From the NCBI GenBank assembly GCA_007115705.1, contig QXEO01001023.1, positions 1,933,701-1,997,700 of the forward strand: 64,000 nucleotides of DNA, given 5' to 3'. Of this stretch, positions 1 through 12,909 are shown piece after piece. How positions within the stretch are numbered: position 1 is the stretch's first letter; each line of letters starts with the position of its first letter. A program made the translations under genes and the position numbers. The notes beneath the pieces were generated by a model. It saw only the letters and a program-made list of their open reading frames with translations, was not told the origin of the DNA and did no database searches. This DNA comes from Dactylis glomerata. Taxonomy: Eukaryota > Streptophyta > Magnoliopsida > Poales > Poaceae.

Positions 1-1155
1 TAAGATGGAAACATCTATTAGTCCTGTCATAGCTTGGCAAAACATCATATTTTATAACATTTTGTATATAAGTATTTGCGAGGCAATCATTAACACAATA
101 AAGACAACAACCCTGCAGGATGATAATATTTTTAAAAGCACTCATATCTACCAAAGAAGGTTTTCTAGATAACTCTTCATACCCCAAAAACAAAGTAAGT
201 TCATCATGCTGATTGAGAGTGATCTTGTCATCACAATACAAACTTGCGGTACTCATTCGATTAGATGTGTCACTATTATGGCCTGAGCATTGAAAATTAA
301 AATGACCCTTGTCATCGCAAAGTTCACAAATAAAAGGATAAAGCTCACAAACCTTTTTACCAAGCTCATCTAGAGCCTTATCCCACATTCGGGTTTCTTC
401 ATTCCTGTGGTGGATACAATAATCTTCTTTGTCGTGACTCTGTTCACAAGGTCTAAGTACTCCACAAAAATTAACATGCTTTTAAGAAATAGGACTTTCA
501 GAGGTTCGAGCATGTTTATTGCAATCATCAACAACAATATCACTTTCTATGCAAGTGTCTTTAAAAGGTTCATGATACACGTCCCCATTTCCCTTAGGAA
601 CATTAATATGGGAAGCAAAGGCTCTAAAGCAATTAACCATAATTTGGGGATCAAGACCATATTTAGCACTAAGCTCTTGAAAATAAGCAGTTTCAGCAAA
701 AGACTTAATGCGATCATACTCATAATTTATACCCGATCCTTTACCTTTGTCGCTATCCCAATCTTCAATATTGTTTTGAATTGTTTCAAGCAGATTCCAC
801 TCATGCATCTAGATAGTCCTTGTAATATCCTGAAAGCCTTGCATAAAAAATTATTAATAACAATATTATGGGGAAGCTCATGAATAGGACATTTGAGCAT
901 TAGTGACTTCAATCTTCCCCACGCTTGGGCAATGCTTTCTCCCTCATGCATATGAAAATTATAAATATAATTCCTATCGTTATAAACCTCACTAGAAGGA
1001 TAGAATTTAGAATAGAAGAGAGGTACAATTTTCTCCCAATCAATAGGTCGGTCATCCTTCAGTGTTTTATACCATTCCGCAGCTTTGCCCTTCAATGATA
1101 AAGAAAATAGCTTCCTCTTAACTTGGTTCATTGAAATACCTGCACACTTGAACAA
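1..1155 (-). mobile_element. Internal region of outer Gypsy retroelement (gag part)
   Basis: This is part of the body of an LTR retrotransposon that extends beyond the left edge of the window. On the minus strand, about 1155 down to 480 encodes a retrotransposon gag domain (Retrotrans_gag type) with a recognisable W-Y-K-T-L...D-W-E-K...F-Y-S-K-F-Y-P core, followed by an acidic region after a frame change near 730-810. The gag N-terminus lies at 12910-13307, on the other side of a nested element. Removing that element and one copy of its AACAA target duplication brings the gag frame together in phase (...ELCKLF/KCAGI...). From 1 to 480 I see only decayed retroelement sequence without a clear domain. 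Family name not assigned. Confidence 0.75.
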
Positions 1156-2836
1156 TGATGGCGCGGTGATGAATAGTGCTAGAGAACTTGTTGGCGTGTA
1201 ATTAATAAAGTAAATGACCGGCCAGTTGGAAACCCCAAGAGCAAGGTGTGATGAATATAGTAGCAAGTTTTTCCCTCAGTAAGAAACCAAGGTTATCAAT
1301 CCAGTAGGAGGACGAAATACGACTGAAGGTGATGCCCAGTAGCTGCGTGATGCACTAACTAGGGCGCCGTTAACGATACTTGTTAGCACGTCTTCAACCA
1401 GTAGCAACGTGGAACCTGCACACAACACAACCAAATACTTTGTTCCCAACTTACGATGAGGTTGTCAATCTCACCGGTTTGCTTGAAACAAAGGGTATGA
1501 GCGTATCGAGTGGAAAGCAATAGTAATATGCGAGTAAAGTAAACAGTGCGATTAAAGTAAACATGTGATATCAATATAAAGGAAATAGGACCAGGGTCCT
1601 CAGTTCACTAGTGGTGTCTCTCCATAAGATAAAATAACACATGCTGGGTAAACAAATTACAGTTGAGCAATTGATAGAATAAAGACAACATGCATATGAT
1701 GAGAGGATCACTATGAGATTTACTCTGGGCATTACAACAAGATACATAGACCAACATCCAACTGCATCTATGACTAATAATCCACTTGTGGCGAATCAAT
1801 CCGCGAACTCCACAAGTATTAAGTTGCGAACAACAGATAATTGCATTAAGCAAAGTGTGTAATGTAAACAAAGTATATGCCCTCGGGCATATGATTGTTG
1901 TTTTCCCCCTAGTAGCAACAGCACATCTACAACCTTAGAGGTTTTTGTCACTCCCCCAGATTAAATAGAGGCATGAACCCACTATCGAGCATAAATACCC
2001 CCTCTTGGAGTCACTAGCAACTACTCGGCCAAGATAGCTACTAACAACAGAGATCATGCAAGATCATAAACAACATAGAGATAACATAAGATAATATTCA
2101 GTACATCAACTCAACCATAACACCAATATTCATCGGATCCCAACAAACACAACATGTAGAATTACATAACGGTGATCTCGATCATGTAAGGCAGCTCACG
2201 AGATCTAAACATGAAGCACATGGTGGTGAAGACAACCATCTAGCTACTGCTATGGACCCATAGTCCAAGGTAGACTACTCACTCATCGCGCTGGAGGCAA
2301 GCATGGCGATGAAGAAGACCTCCGGTGGCGATTCCCCTCTCCGATAGGGTGCCGGGAAGAGCTTCTGGACCATCCCGATCTTCGGGTCGACAGCGGCGGC
2401 GGATCGCGATGTGTTCTGGAAAAGTGATCGGGTACTTAGGATTTTCCCGTCGAGAGGTCTTTATAGGCGAAGGGGCAACGTCAGGAGTGGGCCGAGGCGC
2501 TGTCACACATAGGGGGCGTGGCCAGGGGCTAGGCCGCGCCGCCCTGTTGTGTGGGGCCCTCGTGGCCCCACTCCATCTCCTCTTCGGTTCTCTAGAAGCT
2601 TCGGTGAATTTCTGGACGTTCGGCTTTTGTTTCGTCCAATTCCGAGAATATTTCCTGTGTAACTTTTCTGAAACACGAAAACAGCAGAAAACAGGGAACT
2701 GGCACTATGGCGACTTGTTAATAGGTTAGTTCCGGAAAATGCATAAAAGTGTCACGAAGTGTAACGAAACACTAAGCAAATGGTGTAAAAACAAGCATGG
2801 AGCATAAAAAATTATAGATACATTTGAGACGTATCA
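1156..2836 (-). repeat. Left (3') LTR of nested Gypsy element
   Basis: 1681-bp LTR. On the plus strand it starts TGATGGCG and ends GACGTATCA, matching the right LTR at 7288-8703/12646-12909 along its length with scattered substitutions. It contains a GC-rich block (2280-2580), which produces spurious open frames on both strands. Confidence 0.85.
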
Positions 2837-2849
2837 GCATCCCCAAGCT
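2837..2849 (-). other. Polypurine tract of nested Gypsy element
   Basis: Plus-strand GCATCCCCAAGC directly follows the LTR end. Read on the minus strand it is a purine-rich G-run that ends at the LTR boundary, as expected for the plus-strand primer of a Gypsy element. Confidence 0.65.
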
Positions 2850-5654
2850 TAACTCCTGCTCGTCCTCGAGTAGGTAAGTGATAACAAAAGAAATAATTTT
2901 TGAGGTGACATGCACCTACACAATCTTGATCATATATGTAAGCGTTGTGCGCTGGGATCAAAAGAACTTAAAACATGGGCATGAAAGACATAATCTTGAT
3001 AGAAGATACTTAGCAACCATGTTATAACATGAAAACGAACACAAACAAAAGATCATGAAAATGAAACAATGAAAGTCAAACATGTGTTCAAATCATAAGG
3101 AAAAACATACAAATGGTTTTCAGCTTGTCCTTCATGGAGAGCAAAACAAAAATGCATAGGACACCTTCAAGTTTAAGAGGGCGACTAGATACAAATAATT
3201 TAAGAACAAGTGAAACCAGCATCATGAATCAATCAATGAAAACTTTGGGACAATGCACATTATACTCAGAATGACAACTATGCTCTCTTAATGGTGCATA
3301 AAGATAGAAGGTGGAGACTCAACATAAAAGTAAAAGAAAGGCCCTTCGCAGAGGGAAGCAGTGATTGCAAGTTTTATAAACCTTCAAAAATTATGGTACT
3401 TACCGGCTTTGAGATCTCATTGCCTCCATCATAAGCATCTTGAATGGTTAAAGTTAATGCGAGAACACTTATGCTGCATATGCTTGACAAATCATAAGTT
3501 GAAAACCTCGTGTCCTGTGAATACGAGTACCCAAACCTCATGCTACTTTACTTAGAGTCCCAAGCAAGCTCTTGTAATTGTAAGTATACACGTATCATTG
3601 AGAACCGCCAACGGGGTACCTCCGTGCCTGATTACATGGAACAAACCCACATCAAAATGACAAGACAAGCAGACAGTGGACACCTCGACATCTCTTTTAT
3701 TTACTATTTGTATAGCTTTTTATTTTGAGATGCGTCGTCGAATGTCCACTATGGGCATGCTACAAATTTCCACCATGAATTATGCATGGCTTAGATTGGC
3801 GGCCCAGGTGTTTCTGTAACACATATACAAACTCCATGATCCCGCAAGATTCCCAATTCATTTCACACCACGAGTATCCATAAACAAAAGATCACGATAT
3901 CAACTCAAATAAGAAGTGCAATGTTGAAAGCTTGCCCCATGACGGCATGGCTGGGCTAATTCCCAACTTACAACTTGCAAGCATAACAACTCAACATAAG
4001 AGACCACAATGTCAAAATTTTGAAGCGAGAAAAGTAAAGTGTGCCATCCAGTTCGTGAGAGCTTTACTGACCAATTTTTGCATAACACCAAAAAGAGTTT
4101 AATTTGAAGGATAGATAAAAGCAAGTCAAATGTACTTTGAAATAGCAAATTGCTAATAGGTATGTATGGTGGACACAATGGCAAACTTGGTTTTTAGGAG
4201 TTGGATGCACGAGTAGAGCTCATACTCAGTACAAAACGAGGGCTAGCAAAAGACTGGGAGCGACCAACTAAGAGAGCAATAACGGCCATAATCATGCAAA
4301 GCGACAAAGCGACATTAAAAGAAGCATAATATGGCATCAAAAGTCAAAAACTAAATGATCATAGAGGCTATTGGCGACTTTGTATGAGTCTAACATTAGT
4401 GAGCATGCGCCAAGTCAACCCAAATAAAGCATCAAGGAGAAAACCAAAATAATGCTTCCAAATAATTAAAACAACGCATGATTTTTTCAAAGGCTCATTA
4501 AGCAATCTCAGTCATTTTAGACAAGTCATGCTACAGCAAAACCACTAAGCATACTATCAAAAAGACATCAAGCACGACATGCAAAAGCCTAGGCCGCAGT
4601 CTACACAAGCTCCTTCTTGTACCACTTTTTTGCATAAAGCTTTTTCTCTTTTCCAACACCATTCAAACTTTTTATAAACACCTCTTTTGATGAAAACCAA
4701 TATAGACCAGAGGCAAAAATACACCTTGATGAAAATATATAACAAGATCTGAACACAAATCAAGGCGGAAATCGAAAGCTAAACGCAGTTCTAGAAAAAG
4801 AGAACACTCGTTGAAATTATAAGAATGAAAAACGGAGTGTTCTTGGCAAATGAAAAGCAAGGCAACTTCTCGAAAATAAATTTGTTGGGGTCCAACCATT
4901 TATTGCAGCAAACTAAACCAAACTAAACTGAAAACTAAAAACAACTGACGCTCGAAGAAAAACGCACAATGCATGAAGCAATAAAAATATAGCGTATTGA
5001 AAGGTGACCTGATTTTTGCCGATGAAGAAGGGGTGCCTTGGGGGCATCCCCAAGCTTTGACGCTTGTACTTCTTGGATATTTCTTGGGGTGATGCATGGG
5101 CATCCCCAAGCTTGAGCTTTTGTCCATTCTTCAACTCATCTCATCATTCTCCAATCCCTACACTTGAAAACTTCCTTCATACAAAACTAAACACAAATCT
5201 ATTAGCAACATTAGTGTAAGCATAACAATGAATCAACCTCTTTTGCTTCAGGTTTCAACTCAAAACCACCACATATAAAGCATATAATACTTTAGCAACT
5301 TCCCCAAAAGTTCCGTGATCAAAAGAACTCAAAAAGAAAGCGATAAAGCGGCAAACACAAATATTGGCAGAAATCTGTCAAAACAGAACAGCTGATAAAG
5401 GCCGATTTTTTAAGGGGTTTTCTGTTGCTCAAATCAAAAAGTGTTCAGCTAATGAAAGTTTGGATATAACCTGGGGCATATGCACAAGAAATCGCAGGTC
5501 CAAAAGATATACAGATAATTTTCACGAATTTTTACGGTGCAGCACCGAAAACAGTTTCAGGACAGCAACATCCCCAAATCTTACCTCACTCAAATTAGAG
5601 GCTTCTCTTGGCACAAAAACGAAATAAAATGATAAGGAGAGGTTATTACAGTAG
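2850..5654 (-). mobile_element. Non-coding internal region of nested Gypsy element
   Basis: AT-rich sequence with no open frame that I can relate to gag or pol on either strand. Short open frames here are random. The stretch is assigned to the retroelement because it lies between its polypurine tract and PBS. Confidence 0.6.
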
Positions 5655-6183
5655 TAGGGGTGGATATCGAGCCAGCTCGACTCAACTCGACTCAACTCGT
5701 AAATACTCGTTAATTAACGAGCCAGCTTGACTCAACTCATTAACTAAATGAGCTCCAAACCCCAACTTGGCTCGACTCAATTAGAACTCGAGTTAGCTCA
5801 ATAAACTCATTAAGCTCGATAAGAAAATTGAACAACATAGAACCATAGCATGTATATGGTGGATAGACAATTGTCCACAATATAACGTAAACTTACAAAT
5901 TAAAAAGTTTCTTAGAAGTCCACCATACCTTAAAATAAAGGTGACTCCATGAATAATCAATGATAAAAATTATATCATATAGTTTTTTAGTAGTACAAGT
6001 AGACATATTACGAGCTAAATGAGTTTAACGAGTACTCGTAACTCGACTCATTAAACTCGTTTTCTTAACGAGCTAAAAATGCCAGCTTGGCTTGACTCAT
6101 TAGTGTCCGAGTTCGAGCCGAGTTGAGCCGAGTTTTCGAGTACTCATTAAGCTCACGAGTTTCGAGTTTTATTTCCACCCCTA
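5655..6183. mobile_element. hAT-type MITE rich in ACTCGA-like repeats
   Basis: 529-bp element with terminal inverted repeats TAGGGGTGGA.../...TCCACCCCTA and a perfect 8-bp target duplication TACAGTAG at 5647-5654 and 6184-6191. Eight-bp duplications are the hAT signature. The interior is built from many degenerate copies of CTCGA/CTCAA/GAGCT motifs near both ends, so the arms can pair over long stretches. It has no coding capacity. It is inserted in the internal region of the nested Gypsy element. Confidence 0.85.
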
Positions 6184-6512
6184 TACAGTAGTAATAACTT
6201 CCAAGACTCAAATAAAAGAAAAATTACTGAATGTAAAAATATTGGGTTATCTCCCAAGAGTGCTTTTCTTTAACGCCTTTGAGCTAGGCGCAGTAATTTG
6301 AGAAGATGCTCACATAAGAAATATGAATGGTAGCCAAAAAGAGCATCAAGGAGCAAATATAAAACACATTTAAGTCTAACCCACTTCCTATGCATAGGAA
6401 TCTTGTAAGCAAATAAATCAAAGAAGCACATAGTAACAAGTATCGGTAGATAAATCGAGAGCAACTTTGGAACTTTCAATATAAAGAGAGGTGTTTTAGT
6501 AACATGAGAATT

Positions 6513-7187
6513 TCAACAACCAAATTTTCCTCTCTCATAATAATTTTTAGTAGCATCATGAACAAACTCAACAATATAAATATCACACTCATCCTCCTTT
6601 TTTTCATCCAATGAGCTTCCAGTTTCAGCAATTTCTTCGTCCATAGGCTCCTTCAAGGCATTAGTCTCATCCGTTGGAGCGCATCTATTAAGATATTTAA
6701 GAATATAGCCATTTTCTTCCTTGTAATTATCAAAGCAAAATGTAAGTATATCATATACCTCATATTTATAAAGTGCATCATCAGTATTTTCAAGCAAATA
6801 AGCAAGTTCGAATGCACCCTTCCAAGCAATAAATTCTTCAATTTGTTCCATATCATAAAAGTCATAATTTCCATTAATGTAAGAAGATATGGTAACATCA
6901 TCATTATACTCACATTGAAAAGGGAGGTGTTTATACCTCCTATAGCAACAAGATCTATCAAAGCAATAAGTAACATTATAAGTAGAGCACATATTTCTAG
7001 CAATGATATACAATCTATTGATATGTTCCCATAAGTGTTTCCCTTTTTGTGACAAGCGGTGTTCCTCATAATAATTTTGTTGCTCTTCCGTGAACCCACC
7101 TTGCCAAAAAGATTTAGTTTCAAAGAAACCAACCATTGATAGAAAGCATGATAAAGCAAGACAATAACAGACCAACAAAAGTAACAA
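6513..7187 (-). CDS. Unknown 224-aa open frame in Gypsy internal region
   Basis: An uninterrupted frame on the minus strand, just downstream of the PBS (7259-7276), in the position normally occupied by gag. The predicted product begins with a hydrophobic stretch of about 20 residues, then has an aromatic- and charge-rich middle (many Y, N, D, E) and an acidic tail around residues 165-205. I recognise no gag, protease or zinc-knuckle motif. It is probably the lineage-specific remnant or replacement of gag in a non-autonomous Gypsy family. Whether it is translated cannot be told from sequence. The first Met is not secure, because the hydrophobic start could be read-through of leader sequence. 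Confidence 0.4.
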   Translation of the reverse strand: MLLLLVCYCLALSCFLSMVGFFETKSFWQGGFTEEQQNYYEEHRLSQKGKHLWEHINRLYIIARNMCSTYNVTYCFDRSCCYRRYKHLPFQCEYNDDVTISSYINGNYDFYDMEQIEEFIAWKGAFELAYLLENTDDALYKYEVYDILTFCFDNYKEENGYILKYLNRCAPTDETNALKEPMDEEIAETGSSLDEKKEDECDIYIVEFVHDATKNYYERGKFGC

Positions 7188-7258
7188 CTATAAAAGCAAA
7201 ACTTAAAACAAAGTAAAGGATATGCGTGCGAAAACTCCCCTTGCAGAAGTCTTCTTCC

Positions 7259-7276
7259 TCCCCGGCAACGGCGCCA
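7259..7276 (-). other. Primer-binding site of nested Gypsy element
   Basis: Plus strand TCCCCGGCAACGGCGCCA; on the minus strand it begins TGGCGCCGTTGCC, the PBS type common in Triticeae Gypsy elements. It sits 11 bp from the LTR edge at 7288. The same sequence is found beside the outer element's LTR at 13441. Confidence 0.8.
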
Positions 7277-7287
7277 GAAAAACTTGT

Positions 7288-8703
7288 TGATGGCGCGGTG
7301 ATGAATAGTGCCAGAGAACTTGTTGGCGTGTAATTAATGAAGTAAATGACCGGCCAGTTGGAAACCCCAAGAGCAAGGTGTGATGAATATAGCAGCAAGT
7401 TTTTCCCTCAGTAAGAAACCAAGGTTATCAATCCAGTAGGAGGACAAAATACGACCGAAGGTGATGCCCACTAGCTGCGTGATGCTCTAACAAGGGCGCC
7501 GTTAACGATACTTGTTAGCGCATCTTCAACCAGTAGCAACGTGGAACCTGCACACAACACAACCAAATACTTTGTTCCCAACTTACGATGAGGTTGTCAA
7601 TCTCACCGGTTTGCTTGAAACAAAGGGTATGAGCGTATCGAGTGGAAAGCAATAGTAATATGCGAGTAAAGTAAATAGTGCGAGTAAAGTAAATAGGTGA
7701 TAGCAATATAAAGGAAATAGGACCGGGGTCCATAGTTCACTAGTGGTGTCTCTCCATAAGATAAAATAACACATGCTGGGTAAACAAATTACAGTTGGGC
7801 AATTGATATAATAAAGATAACATGCATATGATGAGAGGATCACTATGAGATTTACTCTGGGCATTACAACAAGATACATAGACCGCCATCCAACTGCATC
7901 TATGACTAATAATCCACTTGTGGCGAATCAATCCGAGAACTCCACAAGTATTAAGTTGCGAACAACAGATAATTGTATTAAGCAAAGTGTGTAATATTAA
8001 CAAAGCATATGCCCTCGGGCATATGAATGTTGTTTTCCCCCTAGTAGCAACAACACATCTACAACCTTAGAGGTTTCTGTCACTCCCCCAGATTAAATAG
8101 AGGCATGAACCCACTATCGAGCATAAATACCCCCTCTTGGAGTCACTAGCAACTACTCGGCCAAGATAGCTACTAACAACGGAGAGCATGCAAGATCATA
8201 AACAACATAGAGATAACATAAGATAATATTCAGTACATCAACTCAATCATTACACCAATATTCATTGGATCCCAACAAACACAACATGTAGAATTACATA
8301 ACGGTGATCTCGATCATGTAAGGCAGCTCACGAGATCTAAACACGAAGCACATGGTGGAGAAGACAACCATCTAGCTACTGCTATGAACCCATAGTCCAA
8401 GGTAGACTACTCACTCATCGCACCGGAGGCAAGCATGACGATGAAGAAGACCTCCGGTGGCGATTCTCCTCTCCGGCAGGGTGTCGGGAAGAGCTTCTGG
8501 ACCCTCCCGATCTTTGGGTCGACGACGGCGGTGGATCGCGATGTGTTCTGGAAAAGTGATCGGGTACTTAGGTTTTTCCCATCGAGGGGTCTTTATAGGC
8601 GAAGGGGCAACATCAGGAGTGGGCCGAGGCACCATCACACATAGGGGGCACGGCCAGGGGCCAGGCCGCGCCGCCCTGTTGTGTGGGGCCCTCGTGGCCC
8701 CAC
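7288..8703 (-). repeat. Right (5') LTR of nested Gypsy element, first part
   Basis: Starts TGATGGCGCGGTG like the left LTR and follows it closely up to 8703, where an insertion begins inside the motif GGCCCCAC. The remainder of the LTR is at 12646-12909. Confidence 0.85.
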
Positions 8704-11700
8704 TGTGACGACCTCAAATTTGATAACAAATTCGAAGTGCCCGTTATGCAATCCATCACAATCCCAGAACCATTGTTGTGATTCACATAACGTAATTGGT
8801 ATCATAGTCATAGACATTAATAGTAAATAAAGGGGATTACATAGGTGGTCGCACAGACCAAACCTTACATTACATCAACATGCAGCGGAATAACACTTTG
8901 GGTCCATATTGTCAAGCTTCAACCGCACAGGCAAAGCAGACAGTAGGAAACGAGCCTAATTCGCAAAGCCGTCAATGAGTCCTTGCTTCTGGATCTTGCT
9001 CCTTCAAGTCTGGCCAAGTTAATAGCCAGGGACACAGCCATGAGTACATTGGATGCACTCGCAAACCATCTTATAGACAAAGTGATGAAAGAGATATGCA
9101 TGGTTGATATGGTGGACTAAGCACTAAGTTTATTTGCAAAAGCTAGTTTTATTTCCCAAGAATGTTCATTGGTAGAAAAGAAGTTTAGTTCTCGAAGTTC
9201 AATCTAAAGAGGAATTTCAAGTGTGTCAATATCATGGTCAAGTCAAGTCAATTCAATTCATGTCATTCACCAAGTTCACCGTAAGTTGTTTTCATTATTG
9301 ACAAAAGCCAGGCACAGCTTGCCAACCGTCCATGACCGCGGACGCGGCTATTCGAATAGTTTGAAAACCTCTGCAGAGGGGTACACTTTACCCACAAGAT
9401 TCGATACATCTGCCGGGAGAAATCCACGGTCCGTCATACAAAAGTATGCGGGGTTCAGATAATCAAACAAACTCTTTCACTTGCCTACCCTAGTATGGGA
9501 TCCTTCCCTAGAGCCCGAGACACGGATTCCCCCGTTCCGGCGCCTCTAGTTTTGCCCACTCCGGAGTGCCAGACGGATGGAAATCTTCAGGAAGGAAAAT
9601 TTCCAATAACCACTTGGTTCGGAAGCAACCATGCATGGAATGCTTCTATAAAGGATGAAACAAGACCTCCCATACTAAAATAAACAAGCTAGGAATAAGC
9701 CCCTTCCCATTCAGGGGTAATGTGGTCGTACGGTATAATTGGCTCCCATAGTACATCACTCGTTGTCAATTGAGAAATACATTTCATAGTTCTTAGTCAA
9801 GATTATTTTCTTTCATAAAACCATCATGTAGGAGAAACCTCCAATATCATGTTTCAAGTTCAAGTCACCAATTCTCAACTAGGATTCCCCTTATAAATGA
9901 CCTCCAATTTTATTAGCAACTAAGCAACTACATTGAGTGATGACCACTGAATAGAGTTGGATAAACTCAGCTTGATGCTCTTGTTAAGCAAGAGATCACT
10001 ATACTTCTATCATTCTACTCTAACAATTCAATCATGCAATTTACTTAAAACAAGTAGAATGCAATATTAAAACTGGGCATGGGGAGTATGAATCAAAAGA
10101 TGGCTTGCCTTGGTTGGCAAAGTGTCCGGGGTTTTCTTCTTCTTCTTGATAATAATAATCCCCTCCAATATCCTCCTCGGCAACACTAGCGTCTAATAAC
10201 GAATAAACACAAAGCACACAATCACTACACAAGGCTTAACCACACACCAAGCACACATCTTTGTTTGTTAACAATAGCATTCATGTTGCATTTTATGGTG
10301 TTGGATGGTAAGTTTTTCTTCTAAGTTTTCTTCAATTGTGCAAGTTAAATTCTCTACTAAGTGTCATATGTTGTTTACTTTCTAAGTATGGGTATTGGTT
10401 TAGGAGTAATAATGCTAGTTCAAGTGAGAAGGGATCAACTAAGTGAATTGGTATGGGGGCAAACTAATTTTTAAGTGTGCAATAGGAATCTATCATTTTA
10501 TGTGACCAATGAGAGTTGGGTTAAGGTCTAACTGATAACACTAATGGGGTTTGAGCTGATTAGGGTTGACTAATAGTAAGGTAGATCATTGGTGATTTCA
10601 CAATTTAAATTTCATGATTTTCGGAGGCTTAATTAAATTTCTAGAAATACTCTATGATTAACAAAGCTGTGGTCACACTATTCATATCTAATTAAATTCC
10701 TAACTTATTTTGAATTCTAACCAGTTCTATAGTGTAGGGTATTTTACAAGCTTTCCAACGACATCTTATTTGCTAAATTTGAACCTATGAAACTCCGGGA
10801 ATTTGAATTTGAAGTTGCAGCAATTAACAAATACGAAAAAGGTTCAACGAAAAAAAAGTAAACGGACTGGAACCAATATGGGCCGGGGAGACGAATCTGG
10901 CCGGCCCAGCTAGGGATCCCGGGCGCGCGCTGGAAAAATAAATAAAAGGGCTGACTGGCGGGGCCCGCTACTTAAAATGAAGGGGTATCGGGCTCTTCTT
11001 CCTGGGCGCTACTGGGAGGAAACGAGAGCTAGCTCTGGGAGGAGGGCGGTGACGGGGTGGCTCACCGGAGCGGCGGGGAGCGGCGGCGAGGATGCAGGGC
11101 GGATGCGGGGGTCCTCCTCCGCCACCTCCAGCAGGTACAGCGCCGGGGGAAGCTCAGCAACGCCGGGAACGTGCGGTGGCCTGCGGAGCGGTCGAGGTCG
11201 GCGAGCTCGACTGAGAGCACGAGAGCGAGGGAAACGTTGTCTAGGGAGGTCCTGGGGATGGTGTGGTTCTTTTCAGGGAAGAAGGGCGGCCTTTTATAGG
11301 CGGGAGAGGGAGCACCGGCGATGTCCAGAGGCGGCCAGCACACCGTGCGTGTCGGCCGTGGGAGGGGCAAGGCTTGGTTCTGGCGTGGGCGGCGGGCTGC
11401 TGCGTGCTGTAGGAGTGTCCTGGCGCGATGGGAGGGGCTGAGGTGGTCTGGTTCAGAGGGGGGCATGGTAGGGGTCCGGTGTGCTCTTCTTCCATGCCAT
11501 CCATGTCTCACGGCCGGTGCCTATGCAGGGGAGACAAGGGGTCGACAGGGAGAGTGTCCACGGCATGGCTACAGGGCCTGGGCGAACGGGAACAGCGTCG
11601 TCCACAGTGAACGTGGTTTTTCCGAAATTTTGCCCCCCAGGTGTTCGACATAATGTCCGCAAGAAGTCAAAATTTGAATTTTCGAATTTTTCCAATTGGG

Positions 11701-12640
11701 TTGTTCATTATATTGGATAGGGATTCCAAACATATTTTTGTTAGGTCAAGAGGTGGTGTTTTGCTTCAGGGCTAATTTGAATTTGGGGTTGTCATATGAT
11801 TCAGATTCAAACTTTGGACAGATTTTGGAAGAGGTTAGGTTTTGAGTTTTTGCTGGAAACTTCTTGGTTGAGTTAGTATGTGATCTGGTCAAGCTCAACT
11901 AGCTGACCACACTCTTACTTGAGTTACAGATTTCTTATTCTAAGTGTCCAAAGTAGGGTAGTCAATAATATTTCCTAGATCAAACTTTTCTTCTCTTTTT
12001 CTTTCTTTCTTTTGTTTCTGGCTTCTTTAGCTCTTATAGTTACTCTCTAATGCTTCTGTTGGTTAAGTTTGAATTAACTAATCATTGCATAACCAATTAT
12101 AACACACATGAAATCATAGAACATGTATTTAAAATACTATGCATGCATGCAATATGAAGTGCAAAAGTTTTATCTTGGTCCAAAGGGGTTGGTTTTCTTG
12201 GAGATGACATGGAGTTGGGAATGACCTCTTATTTGAATTCAAACTTTGGTAGGATATTAAATAGAGTTCCAAGTTGATTTTTGTTTCAAACGTTATTGTA
12301 TTTGATTCTTTTCTATTTGTTTGTGATTGCTTGACTAAATTTTGGTTTGGCAAATGACCCAAATGGGTTTAGCATGTAACCATGCACAAAATTTAGTAGT
12401 TAGAAAACTATTTCAATTTAACCAAAAATCTTTATTTAAAAATTTGGGCTCAACGGATTTGTTTTAAAACCCTTCCCATACTCTTTTTATTTGAAGCATG
12501 GGAGCAAATGCTCAAACTCAGAAGTTTCGAAAAGGCAAGAAATTAAGCTTATATTCAAAATAAAAGTTTTTGTTGTCTCCAAAATTTGGTATTTTAATAA
12601 ATCCATTTATTTATATTTCTCAAAAATTTGGGTTGTTACA
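8704..12640. mobile_element. 3.9-kb TG...CA element, probably a solo large LTR
   Basis: 3937-bp insertion within the LTR. It begins TGTGACGACCTCAAATTT and ends AAATTTGGGTTGTTACA; the termini are partly inverted copies of each other and carry TG...CA. A 5-bp duplication CCCAC flanks it (8699-8703 and 12641-12645). These are LTR-retrotransposon insertion hallmarks, but I find no second LTR, PBS or coding domain, so a solo LTR of a large-LTR Gypsy family or a degenerate LARD fits best. A GC-rich domain occupies about 10870-11640, with long overlapping random frames on both strands. The rest is AT-rich. Confidence 0.65.
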
Positions 12641-12645
12641 CCCAC

Positions 12646-12909
12646 TCCGTATCCTCTCCGGTTCTCTCGAAGCTTCGGTGAATTTCTGGACGTTTGGCTT
12701 TTGTTTCATCCAATTCCGAGAATATTTCCTGTGTAACTTTTCTGAAACACCAAATAGCAGAAAACAGGGAACTGGCACTGTGGCGACTTGTTAATAGGTT
12801 AGTTCCGGAAAATGCATAAAAGTGCCACGAAGTGTAACGAAACACTAAGCAAATGGTGTAAAAACAAGCATGGAGCATCAAAAATTATAGATACGTTTGA
12901 GATGTATCA
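12646..12909 (-). repeat. Right (5') LTR of nested Gypsy element, second part
   Basis: Continues the LTR from 8703 after the CCCAC duplication and runs to GATGTATCA at 12909. It corresponds to about 2575-2836 in the left LTR and is followed by the AACAA target duplication. Confidence 0.85.

Larger units (their letters stand above)
1156..12909 (-). mobile_element. Nested non-autonomous Gypsy-type LTR retrotransposon
   Basis: A complete element in minus orientation. The left LTR (1156-2836) is the 3' LTR. The internal region is 2837-7287. The right (5') LTR is 7288-8703 plus 12646-12909 and is itself interrupted. The 5-bp target duplication AACAA is present at 1151-1155 and 12910-12914. A purine-rich primer-binding partner (on the minus strand AGCTTGGGGATGC) abuts the left LTR, and a TGGCGCC-type PBS lies next to the right LTR. 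No protease, reverse transcriptase or integrase is recognisable inside, so the element probably moved using proteins supplied in trans. It inserted into the gag of the outer element. Confidence 0.85.

Noticed and set aside
10977..11720. Several overlapping open frames of 80-154 codons on both strands
   Set aside because: They follow from the high GC content of this block. No strand shows a domain, and the block lies inside a TG...CA retroelement insertion.
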